From Kalaharituber pfeilii (taxonomy: Eukaryota; Ascomycota; Pezizomycetes; Pezizales; Pezizaceae), in contig WHUZ01000006.1 of the NCBI GenBank assembly GCA_015179045.1, forward strand, positions 434,001 through 498,000: a DNA stretch of 64,000 nucleotides, in the 5' to 3' direction. Position 1 is the stretch's first letter. Each line of letters opens with the position of its first letter. Below are positions 1-11,140 of the stretch, piece by piece. A model generated the notes under the pieces. That model was not told the origin of the DNA. It saw nothing but the letters and a program-made list of their open reading frames with translations, and searched no databases. The position numbers were made by a program, and so were the translations under genes.

Positions 1-450
1 ATTGAGCTCGGCATGAGGGTGATTTCAGGTATGCATTCTCTATCAGTTCTTGCTATATATTAACTCCGCACGGTACGTGCTTGCAATCCAAGCCAGAACT
101 ACAAGTATGTTATGTGGCTTACGATTGTACCCGTGCGGGTGCAATATCATAATCCAATCCCGTGATGATAGCAATTACACAGATGCAAAGTAATTATCAT
201 AACGGCTGACACTGAACGCAGACAACATGTGAGCACGCAGGGCCAGATTCTTCGCGAGTAGCATACCCGCCTAATAATCACCGATTGCACTTAACATCGC
301 ACGATTCCAGTTATATCGTACATTGAACCGAAAAACGGACTCTCCAGCCTATAAGAGTGGCACAAGAATACCTACAGGACTTTATCCAGAGGGGCATATT
401 TATCCGTTTGTAGAAAGCCTTGGAGCTTTACACCGATAAAAACAGGTACC
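1..450. other. Upstream region, no gene seen
   Basis: No credible coding signal. An opposite-strand ORF at 372-641 is a shadow of the first exon that follows. The stretch presumably holds the promoter and 5' leader of the gene starting at 451 or 481; I could not identify a specific promoter element. Confidence 0.4.
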
Positions 451-1625
451 TTGGTCACTACTAGATTGATCATAAAATCAATGGCAAGCTCCTCAACGAC
501 GCCAGCAGGAATTACTCCGTCTACATTTCTCTCAGTTCTCTCTAGATATGAAGCAGTCATTCGTTTGCCTGGAGTCGTTTCTTTAGCTAGTACGGTAACG
601 CAGAAGACCTTGGGTGAGTTGGATGCATGGCGTGTGAACACCCTCCCTACTGTGCTTTCACAACGGGGTAAAGATGGGCGATCATACCTAACTCATGAGG
701 AGTTGCAGGAAATTATGAAGTGTAAGATGTACGTATGTCAGCAATCCACTCTACCTTTAATGTCATGCACTTATATTGAGGTAACTCGAACTTCCATCCT
801 AGGAAACGTGGAAAGTTCCGCCCAACACTGCTCCCGTTAGTTACCTCCAATAGCACTTCAGCCGTGGAAAAAGTCACAGAAGAGGCCTTTAGCCACTTGA
901 AGGGCTTCAAGCATAACGAGAAGCCATCAATTGACGCTATCAAGACTGCTTTGAACTATTTGAGCAAGAGCCTCAAAGGTGTCGGCCCAGCGACAGCAAG
1001 TTATTTACTTGCAGCTCAATCCCCTCAATGGATACCCGCGTTCTCGGATGAAGCATTTCGTTGGGTATTCATAGAAGACAGTAAGCCTGGTGTTATCAAA
1101 GGTTCGCGCGGAGACGGGTGGACGAGGAAAATGGACTATTCTTTGAAGGAGTACATTGCATTCGTGGAAAAGGTCTGGGAAATAAGAAAGCGGCTAATTC
1201 AAGAAAATTCGAAACACTGTGGGTTGGATAAGAAGGAAAAAAGTGAAGAGGAGATGTTTAATGCGGGGACCATTGAAATGGTAGGATGGGTTCTGGGTAA
1301 AGAGGCTTCGGGCTGGACAGTGAGCAAGGCAGAAACTTCAGGAGATGTTGGGACAAGAGAGCAGAGTTCAGTGGAGGCGGGGAAAAGGAAGCGGGGAGAT
1401 CATGAGTTCCAAGAGAGTGGTGACATCAAGGCATTGGATGCTGAGGACACCGAGACATCTGGTAGCAAAGGACCACGAGTATCAAGATCAAGGAAACTAG
1501 CAAAGGAAAAATTTTTATCAACTTCGAATTCACCAACCATGGCCCAAGGTCAGGCGGGGCCCACTTTCACCTTGCGACGATCAGCGCGTAGTATTCAAAG
1601 AAGCCCTACCAAATTCAAACACTGA
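451..1625 (+). CDS. Conserved fungal protein with HhH-like motif (two exons)
   Basis: Function not established. Exon 1 is 451-728 and exon 2 is 803-1625. The intron (729-802) has donor GTACGT and acceptor CCTAG, and joining in phase 2 gives a continuous 366-residue protein reading CKMKRGKFRPTLLPLV across the junction. An in-frame ATG at 481 (MASSSTTPAG) is an equally plausible start. The middle carries GVGPATASYLLAA, which resembles the helix-hairpin-helix of DNA-glycosylase-type folds, followed by a FSDEAFRW segment. The last ~110 residues are low-complexity, charged and lysine/arginine-rich (GKRKRGDHEF), which could act as a nuclear signal. I have the impression of a widespread uncharacterised ascomycete family. 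A nucleic-acid role is inference from the HhH-like motif only; no catalytic residues were identified. Confidence 0.8.
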
Positions 1626-1674
1626 TGCCCCTTTTGTACAGAAACCTCGAGGCCTGTCTCATTCATAGTTTGGC

Positions 1675-1705
1675 TCATGCCGCCCTGTGGGCTATGGCGA
1701 GACTA
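1675..1705 (-). repeat. Relic of LINE 3' tail signature
   Basis: Read on the minus strand this gives CTCGCCATAGCCCACAGGGC followed by GGCATGAGC. It matches the conserved 3' end of the LINE copies at 50460-50517 and 63866-63888 (CGCCATAGCCC-NN-AGGGCGGCA). There is no poly-A and I saw no target-site duplication, so it may be an old relic. It lies about 50 bp after the stop codon of the preceding gene. Confidence 0.45.
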
Positions 1706-2914
1706 CGTACAAAGGAAAATAAGGAAAAAAGTGAGGGAAGAAGGGAAAATAAAAAGTAAAAAGAATCACAGGACCAGCGTCACTTCAACTCCCGACCCGG
1801 GGCGGAAAGTCATTTTCTATCCACTTCATGAGCTCCACAACGGGGTCCCCTCCCTCCCTTGTCTCCGATGGCTTGTATATCGCCTCCAAGCCGTCCCGAA
1901 TCTAGGTATACCCAGATGCTGTTTCGTTTTGTTTTGTTAGGTTTACTTGATATCTAGCTCCGTCTTAACCTTTATCTTCAATAATATTACTGGCTATAGT
2001 ACTATGCATAAAAGATAGGCGTTTGTTCCTTGTCGCTGAAAAAGACTAAACCGTGACTTCATAAATTGGATTAATCAATATGTACGTAGGGAAGAGGAGG
2101 ATTATCCCAATGTTAGATAGTTGCCAACGACAATATTTATGGACAACTTGTCACGAGGACCGGTTATATGGCTAGATTATCAGCCTTGATCAATAGGAAC
2201 TCAATGGAATCATCTTTGAACCTCCATTTATATTGCCAAGAAATCAGTATAGAGCATCTGATGGCTTTCATGGCATTGGGTTTCCGCAAGTTAGACCCAG
2301 TAGTACAGTTCACAACTACTGGTCTAGACAGCCTTTTTTGAAGAGGGCATCTTTCACATGCGACCTCCTCGTATAAACCTGCGTGCAGCTGCATATCAAT
2401 TGAGAGTCAATTACGCACAATGTCTCCGAGAGTAAGTGAACATCCTCATTATCTGCTGTGGTATAGGCAAAGCAAAAGACCCACGCGGATTCTGAATCGA
2501 GCGCAATTCTTTACGGATTAATACGTCATCTGAGATAATTAGGGGCCAGCAGCTGCTGAAGTGTAAAGCAGCAGTTAGTCTGGGTGACTGTAGGCCCTGT
2601 TTGGTTGCAGTCAGATAGTTTAGACCTAACATCGGTATGAATGGCCAAGACGGGATACCACATAAGAGAGTCTGGTTGCACCGACCCTCCGACCGTACTA
2701 GGTAAGAGGTGCAATTGGAACTGGGGAAGTGTTTGTTTACTAGGATTTGACTACGTACTGTGGGAGGTACCAAGAGGAAAGTTCAGCGAAAGGGAATAAG
2801 AACACGAAAAGTAAAAGGACGAACGAAGAAGACCAGTTTACTATATTGTGAACACAACGGAACAACTGCAAGACCTAGTAGACTAAAAAACCCAGTGAAA
2901 CTGTGATCCTCAAC

Positions 2915-2976
<62 letters not shown>
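2915..2976. repeat. ATG/CAT trinucleotide microsatellite
   Basis: About 20 perfect ATG units in tandem. It creates a spurious polyhistidine ORF on the minus strand (2783-3109). Confidence 0.95.
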
Positions 2977-4160
2977 CAGAGGAGGCCCCCTCCTCTCCCT
3001 CAAGAAATACCCGTAACCTTCTGGTACCCCCTTCCCTCTTTGGTAGTCTCCTCCCCCAGGCGTTCACCCACCGTTGCAATTGAAGTGCCAAGATTCCCAC
3101 AGTACGCACCTACAGATATGTAAAAAACTGTCATCCTGAAACTTCAATGCATGTTTTGAATTCTTAGCATTGCAGGGTCACCAGTTGAAATAATGTTCAG
3201 GTACGACCCGTGCGTTTGGCTTGGGAAATCCGGCTAAATACGATGCTATCCGTTTAGCCTCTCCCCACATATTTCCCCGGTTTGTATTTAGGCAGTATGA
3301 AGAATCCTGGATCCCGTCGGGGACATCTGTCAACGGGACAGGGGAAATGAGCTGAGCTGTGGCTATCTTGAGAAGGGAACCGAATTACGGTAGTGATTTC
3401 ACTACGCGCAGACGATGGCCGAACGAGTGTGATTGCAGTATGATGAGTCGTGTCAGTTAGTGGGCTCGAGTTCGACTGTACTGAGGCGTGTGCTCCTCTC
3501 GGCTTGCCATTCAAGTGTACATCTAGATCATTAACATGCGTCAGTTTCGAGAGCCCCGGGCCTCAGCCCATTGGGGAGATACTCAGCCTAACCATTTTAT
3601 CCAATTTGTTCTGGCAATGCAGGGGAAGCTTCAACCCCAGTTGGTCAGTGTTTTCAGGCGAGATTCTCCTGGCATTTCTAGATTATTGCCAGTCGATGCG
3701 GATGCGTCCGTGCAATATACGACGTACAAGTATATGTTTACCGATAGTGGAAAGACCATACATATCCTGTACATATAGATCATTAAACATGGCTTTTCAA
3801 TGATTGAGCATTGCCAATACCCTATTCAGAGTCTCTTGCGAGGTTGACTTGCGTCTCAAAACGTGTGCGCGTGGAGGGATGCCTGTCATAACAAGCCACA
3901 CATATACACCACCTTTTAAATGTATTCATTATTTCAGGTATCCAGAGGCATCTCGGTCATTCGTAGTCTACATCTGTGCTAGGGATATGAGGGCGCTGAA
4001 TCCATGCACCTGGGTGTATTTCTCAACTGGGGTACACACCATGAGGTGCTTTGTGCTCCGCTCTACTCTACAAGTTTATCCACAGGGGTCCAGGAATAAT
4101 GGAACCTGACGAACGTGGTGTGCAGGGGGAACTGGGCTGGGTTGGGGGCTACTGGTAAAT

Positions 4161-4161
<1 letters not shown>

Positions 4162-4212
<51 letters not shown>
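4162..4212 (+). repeat. Poly-A tract of 51 nt
   Basis: An uninterrupted run of 51 A. It lies just beyond the truncated 3' end of the xylanase pseudogene. It could be the tail of a plus-strand retroposon, but I found no matching target-site duplication. Confidence 0.9.
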
Positions 4213-4215
<3 letters not shown>

Positions 4216-4237
4216 TACCATTCCGAGCACTGCAGGA

Positions 4238-5247
4238 TTACGACAGCTGGAATCGAAGAAATATGCATCCAACTGCACCAATTTTGAGCTTGGCTCCAGT
4301 GTAGTCGAGGTTGTAGTCGTTGATATACAACTTGGCTACTGGGTCTGCGGCGGCAGCGCGGAGAGCAATGTCGACGAAGCTCTCACCAAGGAGACGGTAG
4401 AAAACGGAGTTACGCCAATTACTATTATCTTCAAACACCTCGTTGACCACGTCCCAGTGGTGGATCTTACCCTTATACCTGATCATGCTCGTGGTAACAT
4501 GGTTTTGGATGACCTGGGTCAGAGTGGAGGCACTGTTGATGTTTGATACTCCTGTGTGATTTGCTACTATAATGACGATACAAGAGCTTGCACATAATAT
4601 GTACAAGTTGGCAATTGGCTGTGCCAGACAAGAATATGTCCTCTTCTTGCCGTTTGTCTGGGCATAATTGACCAAGTAGTCAGCGTTGCCGAAGTTGAAG
4701 CTGCCCTGGGAGCCTAATAGAAGTTAGTTACCCGCCCTGCAGAGGTGAGATTGTGTGGGCACCCAAAACATACTCTCAGTTGAGTCCCATTTCATGTTGT
4801 TCTCGGGCGTAACGGAACCGAACTCAGCCTTGACACTGGCTAATGCTCAAGGTATTCCGGTCACGTGCCACACCAAAGTACTGTTTGCCCTTGGCCCTGA
4901 TTTTTGCATTCAAGCCCCCAATTGTTGGGTTCTGAGTAGGGGTGGTTCCAGGTTGGTGGTGGTGGTAGACGGAGTGCCGCCGCCGGTAGTAGTTGGAGAC
5001 GGGTTGCTGGTGCCGGGAACGCACTGGGAGTAGTAGGGGTTGTAGGCCGTGCAAACATGGCCGGAGGTACAGGTTGTTGGGCCCGTGTATTTAATACCAC
5101 CACCTATTTTGCGAAGTGTCAATAAGCGTGATTGGTCGACAATTGTGCAACGAATGGACTGAGAAACGTACATTGACCCCATGGGGCAACCTGTGCGGAG
5201 GCTAAAGTGGCACCGGCAGCAAGAACGACTGTGGATTTGATATGCAT
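4238..5247 (-). pseudogene. CBM1-GH10 endo-1,4-beta-xylanase pseudogene
   Basis: This was a secreted cellulose-binding xylanase. The start at 5247 opens a signal peptide (MHIKSTVVLAAGATLASA). Exon 1 ends at 5172; the intron is 5104-5171 (GTACGT...AATAG). The next exon encodes a complete CBM1 module (CGGIKYTGPTTCTSGHVC, ending YYSQC) and a Thr/Pro/Gly linker. GH10 sequence follows in pieces: [40 protein letters not shown] and [13 protein letters not shown] with the acid/base glutamate, then [14 protein letters not shown]. There is at least one frameshift in the linker, one before AEFGSV and one after TNGKK, plus a stop where WVSNI-type sequence would continue. Homology ends at GAK, so the domain with the nucleophile glutamate is missing. 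It is clearly non-functional, whatever the base accuracy of the sequence. Confidence 0.92.
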
Positions 5248-6462
5248 AAAAACGACTGAGAAAGAAACCTTGCTGAGGACAGATGAGTGGAAGATGTGAT
5301 GCTGATACAGACCTCTACTTCGGGAGATGGGTTCCCCTATAAAGAAAGAAAGGTTTTAAAAACAAAGTCTTCATGCCTCACCATACTAGGCACAATAGTT
5401 TGGCATAACCGATCTTCTTTGTATGTATCTGTTAGTTTGGCCTTTTCTTCATTCCATACAATGTATTTTTTTTTCATTTTCATTTTCTTTTATATATTTT
5501 ATGAATTCGATCCTATTTACATTGGTGATGTAAACTTTGGTTCGTTCTTAATCTTTTTGTGAATAATCTCGCGCAGAGTGCTTTAGTGCGATTCACAGCC
5601 CTTCTGGAACATGAAATCTGAGTGTAAAAGTTGTCGCAAGGTTATTTTTTTAATTTACCATATAGTGTGGGTAAGCATTCTGGTAACAAGTGGGACTGAA
5701 ATTTATCCGGATATTTATCTAGATATTAGCACTCTTCGGAGGGTTGGGTAGGAAATGGAAGCAAAGAGGATGGTGCAGGAATAGTTGGAGCCGGACGTTG
5801 CAGGTGGGGCGGGCCGACAGCTGGTGGAGAACTGCAGGAATGATTAGACTGTTCTGTTTTATTGCGTGGTTGAAGTTGGCTAAGTTTCGTGCGGGCGTGG
5901 AGTTTGAGGACCAAGCATGGAGATACCCGGCGGCTGGAGGGGTTGAAGTGAATTGAACCTCCTAGCCTCTACACGCACTAGGGTATGCCTGAGGTTTTGG
6001 TGGGGAGTTGGCATTACCCTCATCTGCCTGCCATTATTTAGTTTTATTGCCAATATCATAACTTTTTCAAAGTTACAGACCTGTCTGCCAGTCTCCTTAT
6101 CGATAAGCAAGCCCCTCGCAAACCTTGTACGAACACTGTACCAATACTATCATATTCTCAGACAGATGAAAGTGGCAATGGCCGGACCGTTGGAGTATCA
6201 TGTAAAATTCCCAATCTTTTTCTCTTTCTTTTTCTTTTCTTTCCCTTCCTTCTTTCTTCCTTTTTTTTTTTTTTAAAAAAAAAAGAACACCAAATCAATC
6301 CCCTTGCTTTTTCGTGGTGGAGATTAGTAAAAGTTGTGTCTCTCTTGAGCTTACTTTATTTTTCCTTATTTATTTTATTTTTGAGAGGCAGTTAAGCCAA
6401 TTGGCTTGGCCCAAGTATAAAGGATTCATGGATACATGCGTATATGAATACAAGTGATTATC
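5248..6462. other. Intergenic, low-complexity
   Basis: No gene supported. T-rich stretches occur at 5466-5512 and 6210-6290, the latter with a T run followed directly by an A run. ORFs are short and show no recognisable domains. Confidence 0.5.
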
Positions 6463-6721
6463 GCGGCCTCCGGCCGCCTCGTTTGTGTTTAAATTTGTGT
6501 TAGGTAGGGAATTATTTTGGGGCTTAGTAGATGGATAGGTAGCATTATTCTCCATGTACTTATGGTACCTAGTCTTGTCTTGGTAGTAAAAAAAATTTTA
6601 GTGTGCTATTTTATACCACACAGGCAGAATCATGAATACAACCACCACAAATACAGCCACCACAAATACTACTACCACGAGCACAATTACGCTCACAATT
6701 ACGTCGGCGTCCAGGACTACA

Positions 6722-6893
6722 CATTCACGGTTATACCTCTGCGGCTATACGTTCACGGTTTCACGTCTGCGGCTATACGTTCACGGTTTCACGTCTGCGG
6801 CTACACGTCTGCGGCTACATGTCTGCAGCTACACGTCTGCGGCTACACGTTTGTGGCTACACGTCTGCGGCTACACGTCTGCGGCCACGGTTG
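6722..6893. repeat. 14-bp minisatellite
   Basis: About twelve diverged copies of a 14-bp unit (cgtctgcggctaca; first half alternates with a ttcacggtt variant). It is GC-rich within AT-rich surroundings and produces spurious repetitive ORFs in several frames. Confidence 0.85.
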
Positions 6894-7050
6894 GGCATGT
6901 ATAGTCTCGTCTACACCTACATTTACTGCTATATTTGCTGTTACATTCGTGTATACGGATATACCCTTTTTAAACCTGCATATAAGAATTTAGGAGTATT
7001 GTTTGTATCATTTGGGATCTTTTTTGGATTATCCGATTATAGTTGAACAA

Positions 7051-7586
7051 ATGAGTGAAGCAGTACTTTCTTTTATTCAGCAGTGGGATATTCCGAGTGC
7101 CGAAAGTTTTAGCAAGTATGATGAAGCAGATAGCTACCTGTTGACCGGTATACTGTCGATATGGGTGGGTTGAAACATACCTTTTGGCGGCAACCTTTTG
7201 CCCCACCATCAGGGCAGACAGCTATTAATTATGCACGATATATGCATAACGAAAAGAATGGAACTATATATTTGCCAATATGGACAACATCACGCTTATA
7301 TGGTAATGGTACTGCTAGTTTTGAAGTTGGTGCTAACTTTTATATTGCACAATACCATATTCGTGTACAGCAAGCAGTTGATAGTTGTATTATTTTTCGA
7401 CCTAAAGATATTCATGGGACCTCGTTGATGGCAAATTCAGGATGTTTTGAGCAGATTGTTTTGAGTTTTGCGATATCTAACAGGTTGGAATCAATATGGA
7501 AAAAATATCATGAAGGATTGATTAGTAAAAAGGAAATGGATGTTATAGTAGTTAACGACCAAGAGGTAGAAGAAATAGAGGAATAA
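7051..7586 (+). pseudogene. Frameshifted ORF, possible 2OG-Fe(II) dioxygenase-like accessory gene
   Basis: A first frame from 7051 (MSEAVLSFIQQWDIPSAESF) ends near 7173. A second frame (open from about 7130) carries the rest to 7586. A single-base indel or a missed intron around 7128-7160 would join them. The second part includes INYARYMHNEKNGTIYLPIW, then FIAQYHIRVQQAVDSCIIF and RPKDIHGTSLM. The spacing MHNE ... CIIFRPKDIHGTS is reminiscent of the double-stranded beta-helix of Tet/JBP-like or prolyl-hydroxylase-like dioxygenases found near some fungal transposons. That assignment is inference: the metal triad is not certain and the usual HxD would be HNE here. It converges on the Rep/helicase gene, overlapping its last codons at 7508-7586. 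Otherwise it is an unknown transposon-linked ORF. Confidence 0.4.
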
Positions 7587-7588
7587 TT

Positions 7589-7619
<31 letters not shown>

Positions 7620-10600
7620 TTTAAGTGAATGAGAGGCTGATATACAATATTTGTAGTCGTGTTTTGATTTAGAGAAACAGGCTGATTAGGAGGTAATAAT
7701 TTCAGAATTGCGATATCTTCAAGTTTACGAACTCTAGAAACACTGGTATATAATTGACCATGAGCAAAAACAGGTATAGTTAAATCTAAAACGACACGAT
7801 CTAAAGTTAATCCCTGGCAGCTATTGATGGTGGTTGCATATGCAGGGCGCAAAGGAAATTGCCGACGTTCAACACTCCATGAGCAGAATTTTGGCTTGAA
7901 GGTGAAGGTGATGCGAGGTAAGCAAATATCTGCATCAGATTCGGTATTTGTATGTGGTATTAGATTTGAGTTTGCAGAGTTTGTGGAGATTAGCCTTACA
8001 GCCACAAAATTCTTATGGCAGCGTTGAACAATAACTCGGGCATTTTTCACTAATCCTTTTTCTATCGATAGGTTGCGTGCGAGGTTGCATATCATTAAGG
8101 ACTTAAGGTGAAGAGAATGTGGAGGAATTCCAGAATCATTTAAGAGTGCAAGATAATCGGGAGCAATGCTGGCAGGTGGTGGACCATTGAGACCTGGTTG
8201 ATTTTCTTCAGCTTCTTTAATTCGGTCGTAACTATGGTATGTATCTATTTTCTATTTAATATATATCTATTACATATAGTTAGGAATCGTAGAATACTTA
8301 CAGGCGACACCAAGAAGTATATCTATTATTTTACTATTGAATTCTTGTACTGAGTTATTAAAGGGACTTAGGAAATTCCGTCGAATAGCTTCTTCAGGAT
8401 TTAATAATACTGGTATAGGGTATAAGAATTCAATAGCTTCCTCGTGAGTTGTAAAGGACTGTATGTGGGCTATATTAACTTCATATTTCGAGGTATCCGG
8501 ATTTCCATTTCCAATAGAATCCACCCATTGTAAATATGCAGGATCTTGAGCATCTCGGATCGGAATAGTAAGAGCAAGGCTAATAAATTCTTTCCACAAA
8601 TGTGAAAATTTGACACTACTTGCTAATACTTCAGACATTCGACCACCACGAACAACAGGTCCAACTTGGCGAAAGTCACCTAAGCCAACAAATGTACAAT
8701 TGCCGAAGGGTATATCGTTATCTCTTATATAGCGTAATAACTGGTCAGCACATTCTAAAGCTGTTTTGTTTGCCATTGGTAATTCTTCCCAGACAATAAG
8801 TCGAGCATGTCTTAAGAACTCGGCACGGAATGAATTTTTCCCAATTGTTGATATGAGTTCGGTATTATTCTCAGTAACTGGAATTCCGAAGGCTGAATGT
8901 GCTGTTCTTCCTCTAGGATATATAATAATACTTAAAGCTGTTGTTCCACAAATTAATACAATGTATTGTTGAGCATGCAAATAATTCATCAACACTTGAA
9001 CGGCAAAAGTTTTCCCCCGACCTGCTCGTGCATCGATAAAATAATGATGGTGGTTTTGTTGTTGGATATCATGAAGAATTGTACTGAATATCGTTTGTTG
9101 CTCGGAAGTTAATTGGATTGCTGACAGGTCATAGGAATAGTTTTCAGTTTGAAGAGTTTGTTGTTCGAATTGTAGTTCCGAATTTCTAGTATTTCTAGGT
9201 TCTGGTAATCCAAACTGTGATAAAGACGCAGCCTGTGTTGATAAAATTTTGCTTATTGCCCGTAATCCTTTATCATACCCTTTAGCTTCAATAGCAGCTT
9301 CGGAAAGAGTAGTAGTACTTGTACGGACATTAACTAAAAAATCTGCACAGAGATAAGTCTTAAAAGTATCCCATAATGAAAGAGCAGGAGTTGGTATATC
9401 AAGAAGAAGATGAGCAAAGAGAAACCGCAGTTGGTTAGGACGATAATATAAGCTCACAGCCTCATTGAGAGCTTGATGAGCTTCATGTTTATTTTCAAAA
9501 AGACCGAGAGCTTTGGCAGCTTCTTGAAAAGTAGAATAAATAATACCATCAACTGTCTGTAGATCACGAAATGAAAATGCAGATTTATGTAGAAGTAAGG
9601 CTCGAAGATAAAAAAGCTCACCGACTTTAGGAGGAACAGATCTTAAACGACAGATAATTGGTCCTTTCACTCTTTTTTTAACAATTTGTAAAGGAAAAGA
9701 CAGCCCATGAAAATCAATACCTTGAGGTTGTTCAAACCATTCATTAGCTTTCAAAATACCATTTGGTCGAGAACTAACAGATATATGTCTATATTGGGAA
9801 AAGAATTCAATATAAGTTAATGATTGAAATTGAGGAAGCTTGGGTCTAGCAAAATAACGTAGAAGATCAGAAGCATTTGATATCTCAGTTTGGCGAGACA
9901 TTTGATATAAATTTTGAGAAGGTAAATAAACAGGAAGTGCTATAACTGCAGGTGTTTGCCTTGTAATATAAAAATTAAAAATTCTCCAAATAGCTTCAGT
10001 AGATGATAAATAACGTCCATTAATATAATTCTGAAATTCATCAGCTTCCTCAATGTCTGTATTATCATTAGTATGCTGAATTGAAAATCTTGTATGGTCA
10101 GGGCCTTTAAACAAATATTTATATAAATACATAAATGCATGAACAGTAAAATATATATCAACATGAATATGGCACTCAAGAGCTTTAACTAAAAAAGGAA
10201 TATAAGAAGCAACCCATTGATCCTGAGAGTATCGTCGGCAATAGTGTACTCGACCAAGTTCATTAAGAGTAGTATTTTCTTGAATTGGGTGTGGAAATCC
10301 AAAGCAACATTTGCCATTCTTATTACATCTACTATAAGTAGTAGATAAATGGTTAGTAGGATGTATCTGAAATCTTCGTACTAAGTCATAAAGCTTTGGA
10401 GATATAGAAGGGTTTGGAAGTTCAGCAACAACAACTTGATCAATTTTCTCAAAAGGGAGTTCAGGGTAAACCTTGAAAAGTATATGGCAGTGAGGTAACC
10501 CTCTTTTCTGAAATTCAACCACTCGTACCATATATATAATTTTTTCAAAATATTGATATAAAAGCTTAAATAATGAAGATAAGCGGGCTTTAAATACCCG

Positions 10601-11140
10601 GCAAACAACTTCAGGAATATCAGCAGCAGTTTGTCCTGGTTGTAAGCAAGATTCAATTTCAGGCCAATGAGGATTAGTTGTCATAGTAATAAAGAATGAA
10701 GGTTTTCCATATTGCCTTGCTAAAGCTAATGCATCAGCAACCTGCTCTGCTGCCCAAGCACGGGATCCTAAAAATGAGATAGGAAGCATATTATAGCATC
10801 CTGAAGATTCGGTTCCAAATTGTAGCTGTTGTTGTTGACGGCCTTGTAAAAGATAGTTTAGTCTTTCTTCTTCTGCTCGTGAATACATATCTACTACATA
10901 TTCACAGGTTAGGTGACCTAGTTGCCGAAATCGAGGCTCTGTAAGTAGCCGGTATCGATAATATGCGCATTGTGTTAATTTCTGCTTTTTTAGTTCAAGA
11001 CACCATCCTAAATCACCTCGGGGAAATAATATTGGATATTGTAAAGGTTCATACTGAGGAGATAAGATATTGATGAATTGTGCAGAGACAGGACCTTTAT
11101 AGTAAACGACAATTTTGCGAGATTCAACATTCTGATGCAC
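7508..11140 (-). CDS. Helitron Rep/PIF1-type helicase (main part, two exons)
   Basis: Rolling-circle replication initiator fused to a superfamily 1B helicase. The long exon (8302-11140, no ATG at its left limit) has an HUH motif RGLPHCHILF (His217 and His219 of this ORF) and a tyrosine pair in FMYLYKYLFKG (Tyr338, Tyr342). Its helicase motifs are FIDARAGRGKTF (Walker A, residues 707-711), VWEELPMAN and VGLGDFRQVGPVV. A 57-nt intron (8245-8301; GTAAGT...AATAG) joins to exon 2 (8244-7508). Exon 2 encodes TYHSYDRIKEAEEN, a SGIPPHSLHLKSLMICNLAR segment, then RPAYATTINSCQGLTLDRV and FAHGQLYTSVSRVRKLED. After IHL the frame runs into a poly-lysine tract from the A-run at 7598-7621, so the true C-terminus is uncertain. 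Walker A lacks the usual GGTGKT spelling. The 5' part continues in another frame at 11124-11939. Confidence 0.9.
7598..7621 (-). repeat. A-run (minus strand) inside the helicase 3' end
   Basis: 24 consecutive T on the plus strand. It is read as polylysine at the end of the helicase frame and lies just after the stop of the convergent ORF. Confidence 0.9.
8245..8301 (-). other. Intron of the Helitron helicase gene
   Basis: 57-nt intron with donor GTAAGT (8296-8301) and acceptor AATAG. Removing it joins IDILLGVA to YTYHSYDRIKEAEEN in frame, restoring the expected PIF1 order. An intact spliceable intron argues for recent activity. Confidence 0.8.

Larger units (their letters stand above)
1626..4111. 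other. Intergenic, mostly featureless
   Basis: No gene supported. It contains a LINE-tail-like signature near 1675-1705 and an ATG microsatellite at 2915-2976. The ORFs here are short, mutually overlapping and low-complexity. Confidence 0.5.

Noticed and set aside
1677..1940. 87-residue ORF after the first gene
   Set aside because: It starts in the LINE-tail signature and continues into low-complexity Lys-rich sequence.
2783..3109. Histidine-rich protein on the minus strand
   Set aside because: The His run is the ATG microsatellite at 2915-2976 read in antisense; the flanks have no coding character.
4162..4212. Poly-A as the tail of a retroposon that truncated the xylanase
   Set aside because: No target-site duplication was found on either side and the preceding sequence matches no LINE tail here; it is kept only as a homopolymer.
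6517..7046. Repetitive ORFs with Arg/Leu/His/Val repeats
   Set aside because: They come from the 14-bp minisatellite at 6722-6893 read in several frames; a 14-bp period is not a multiple of three.
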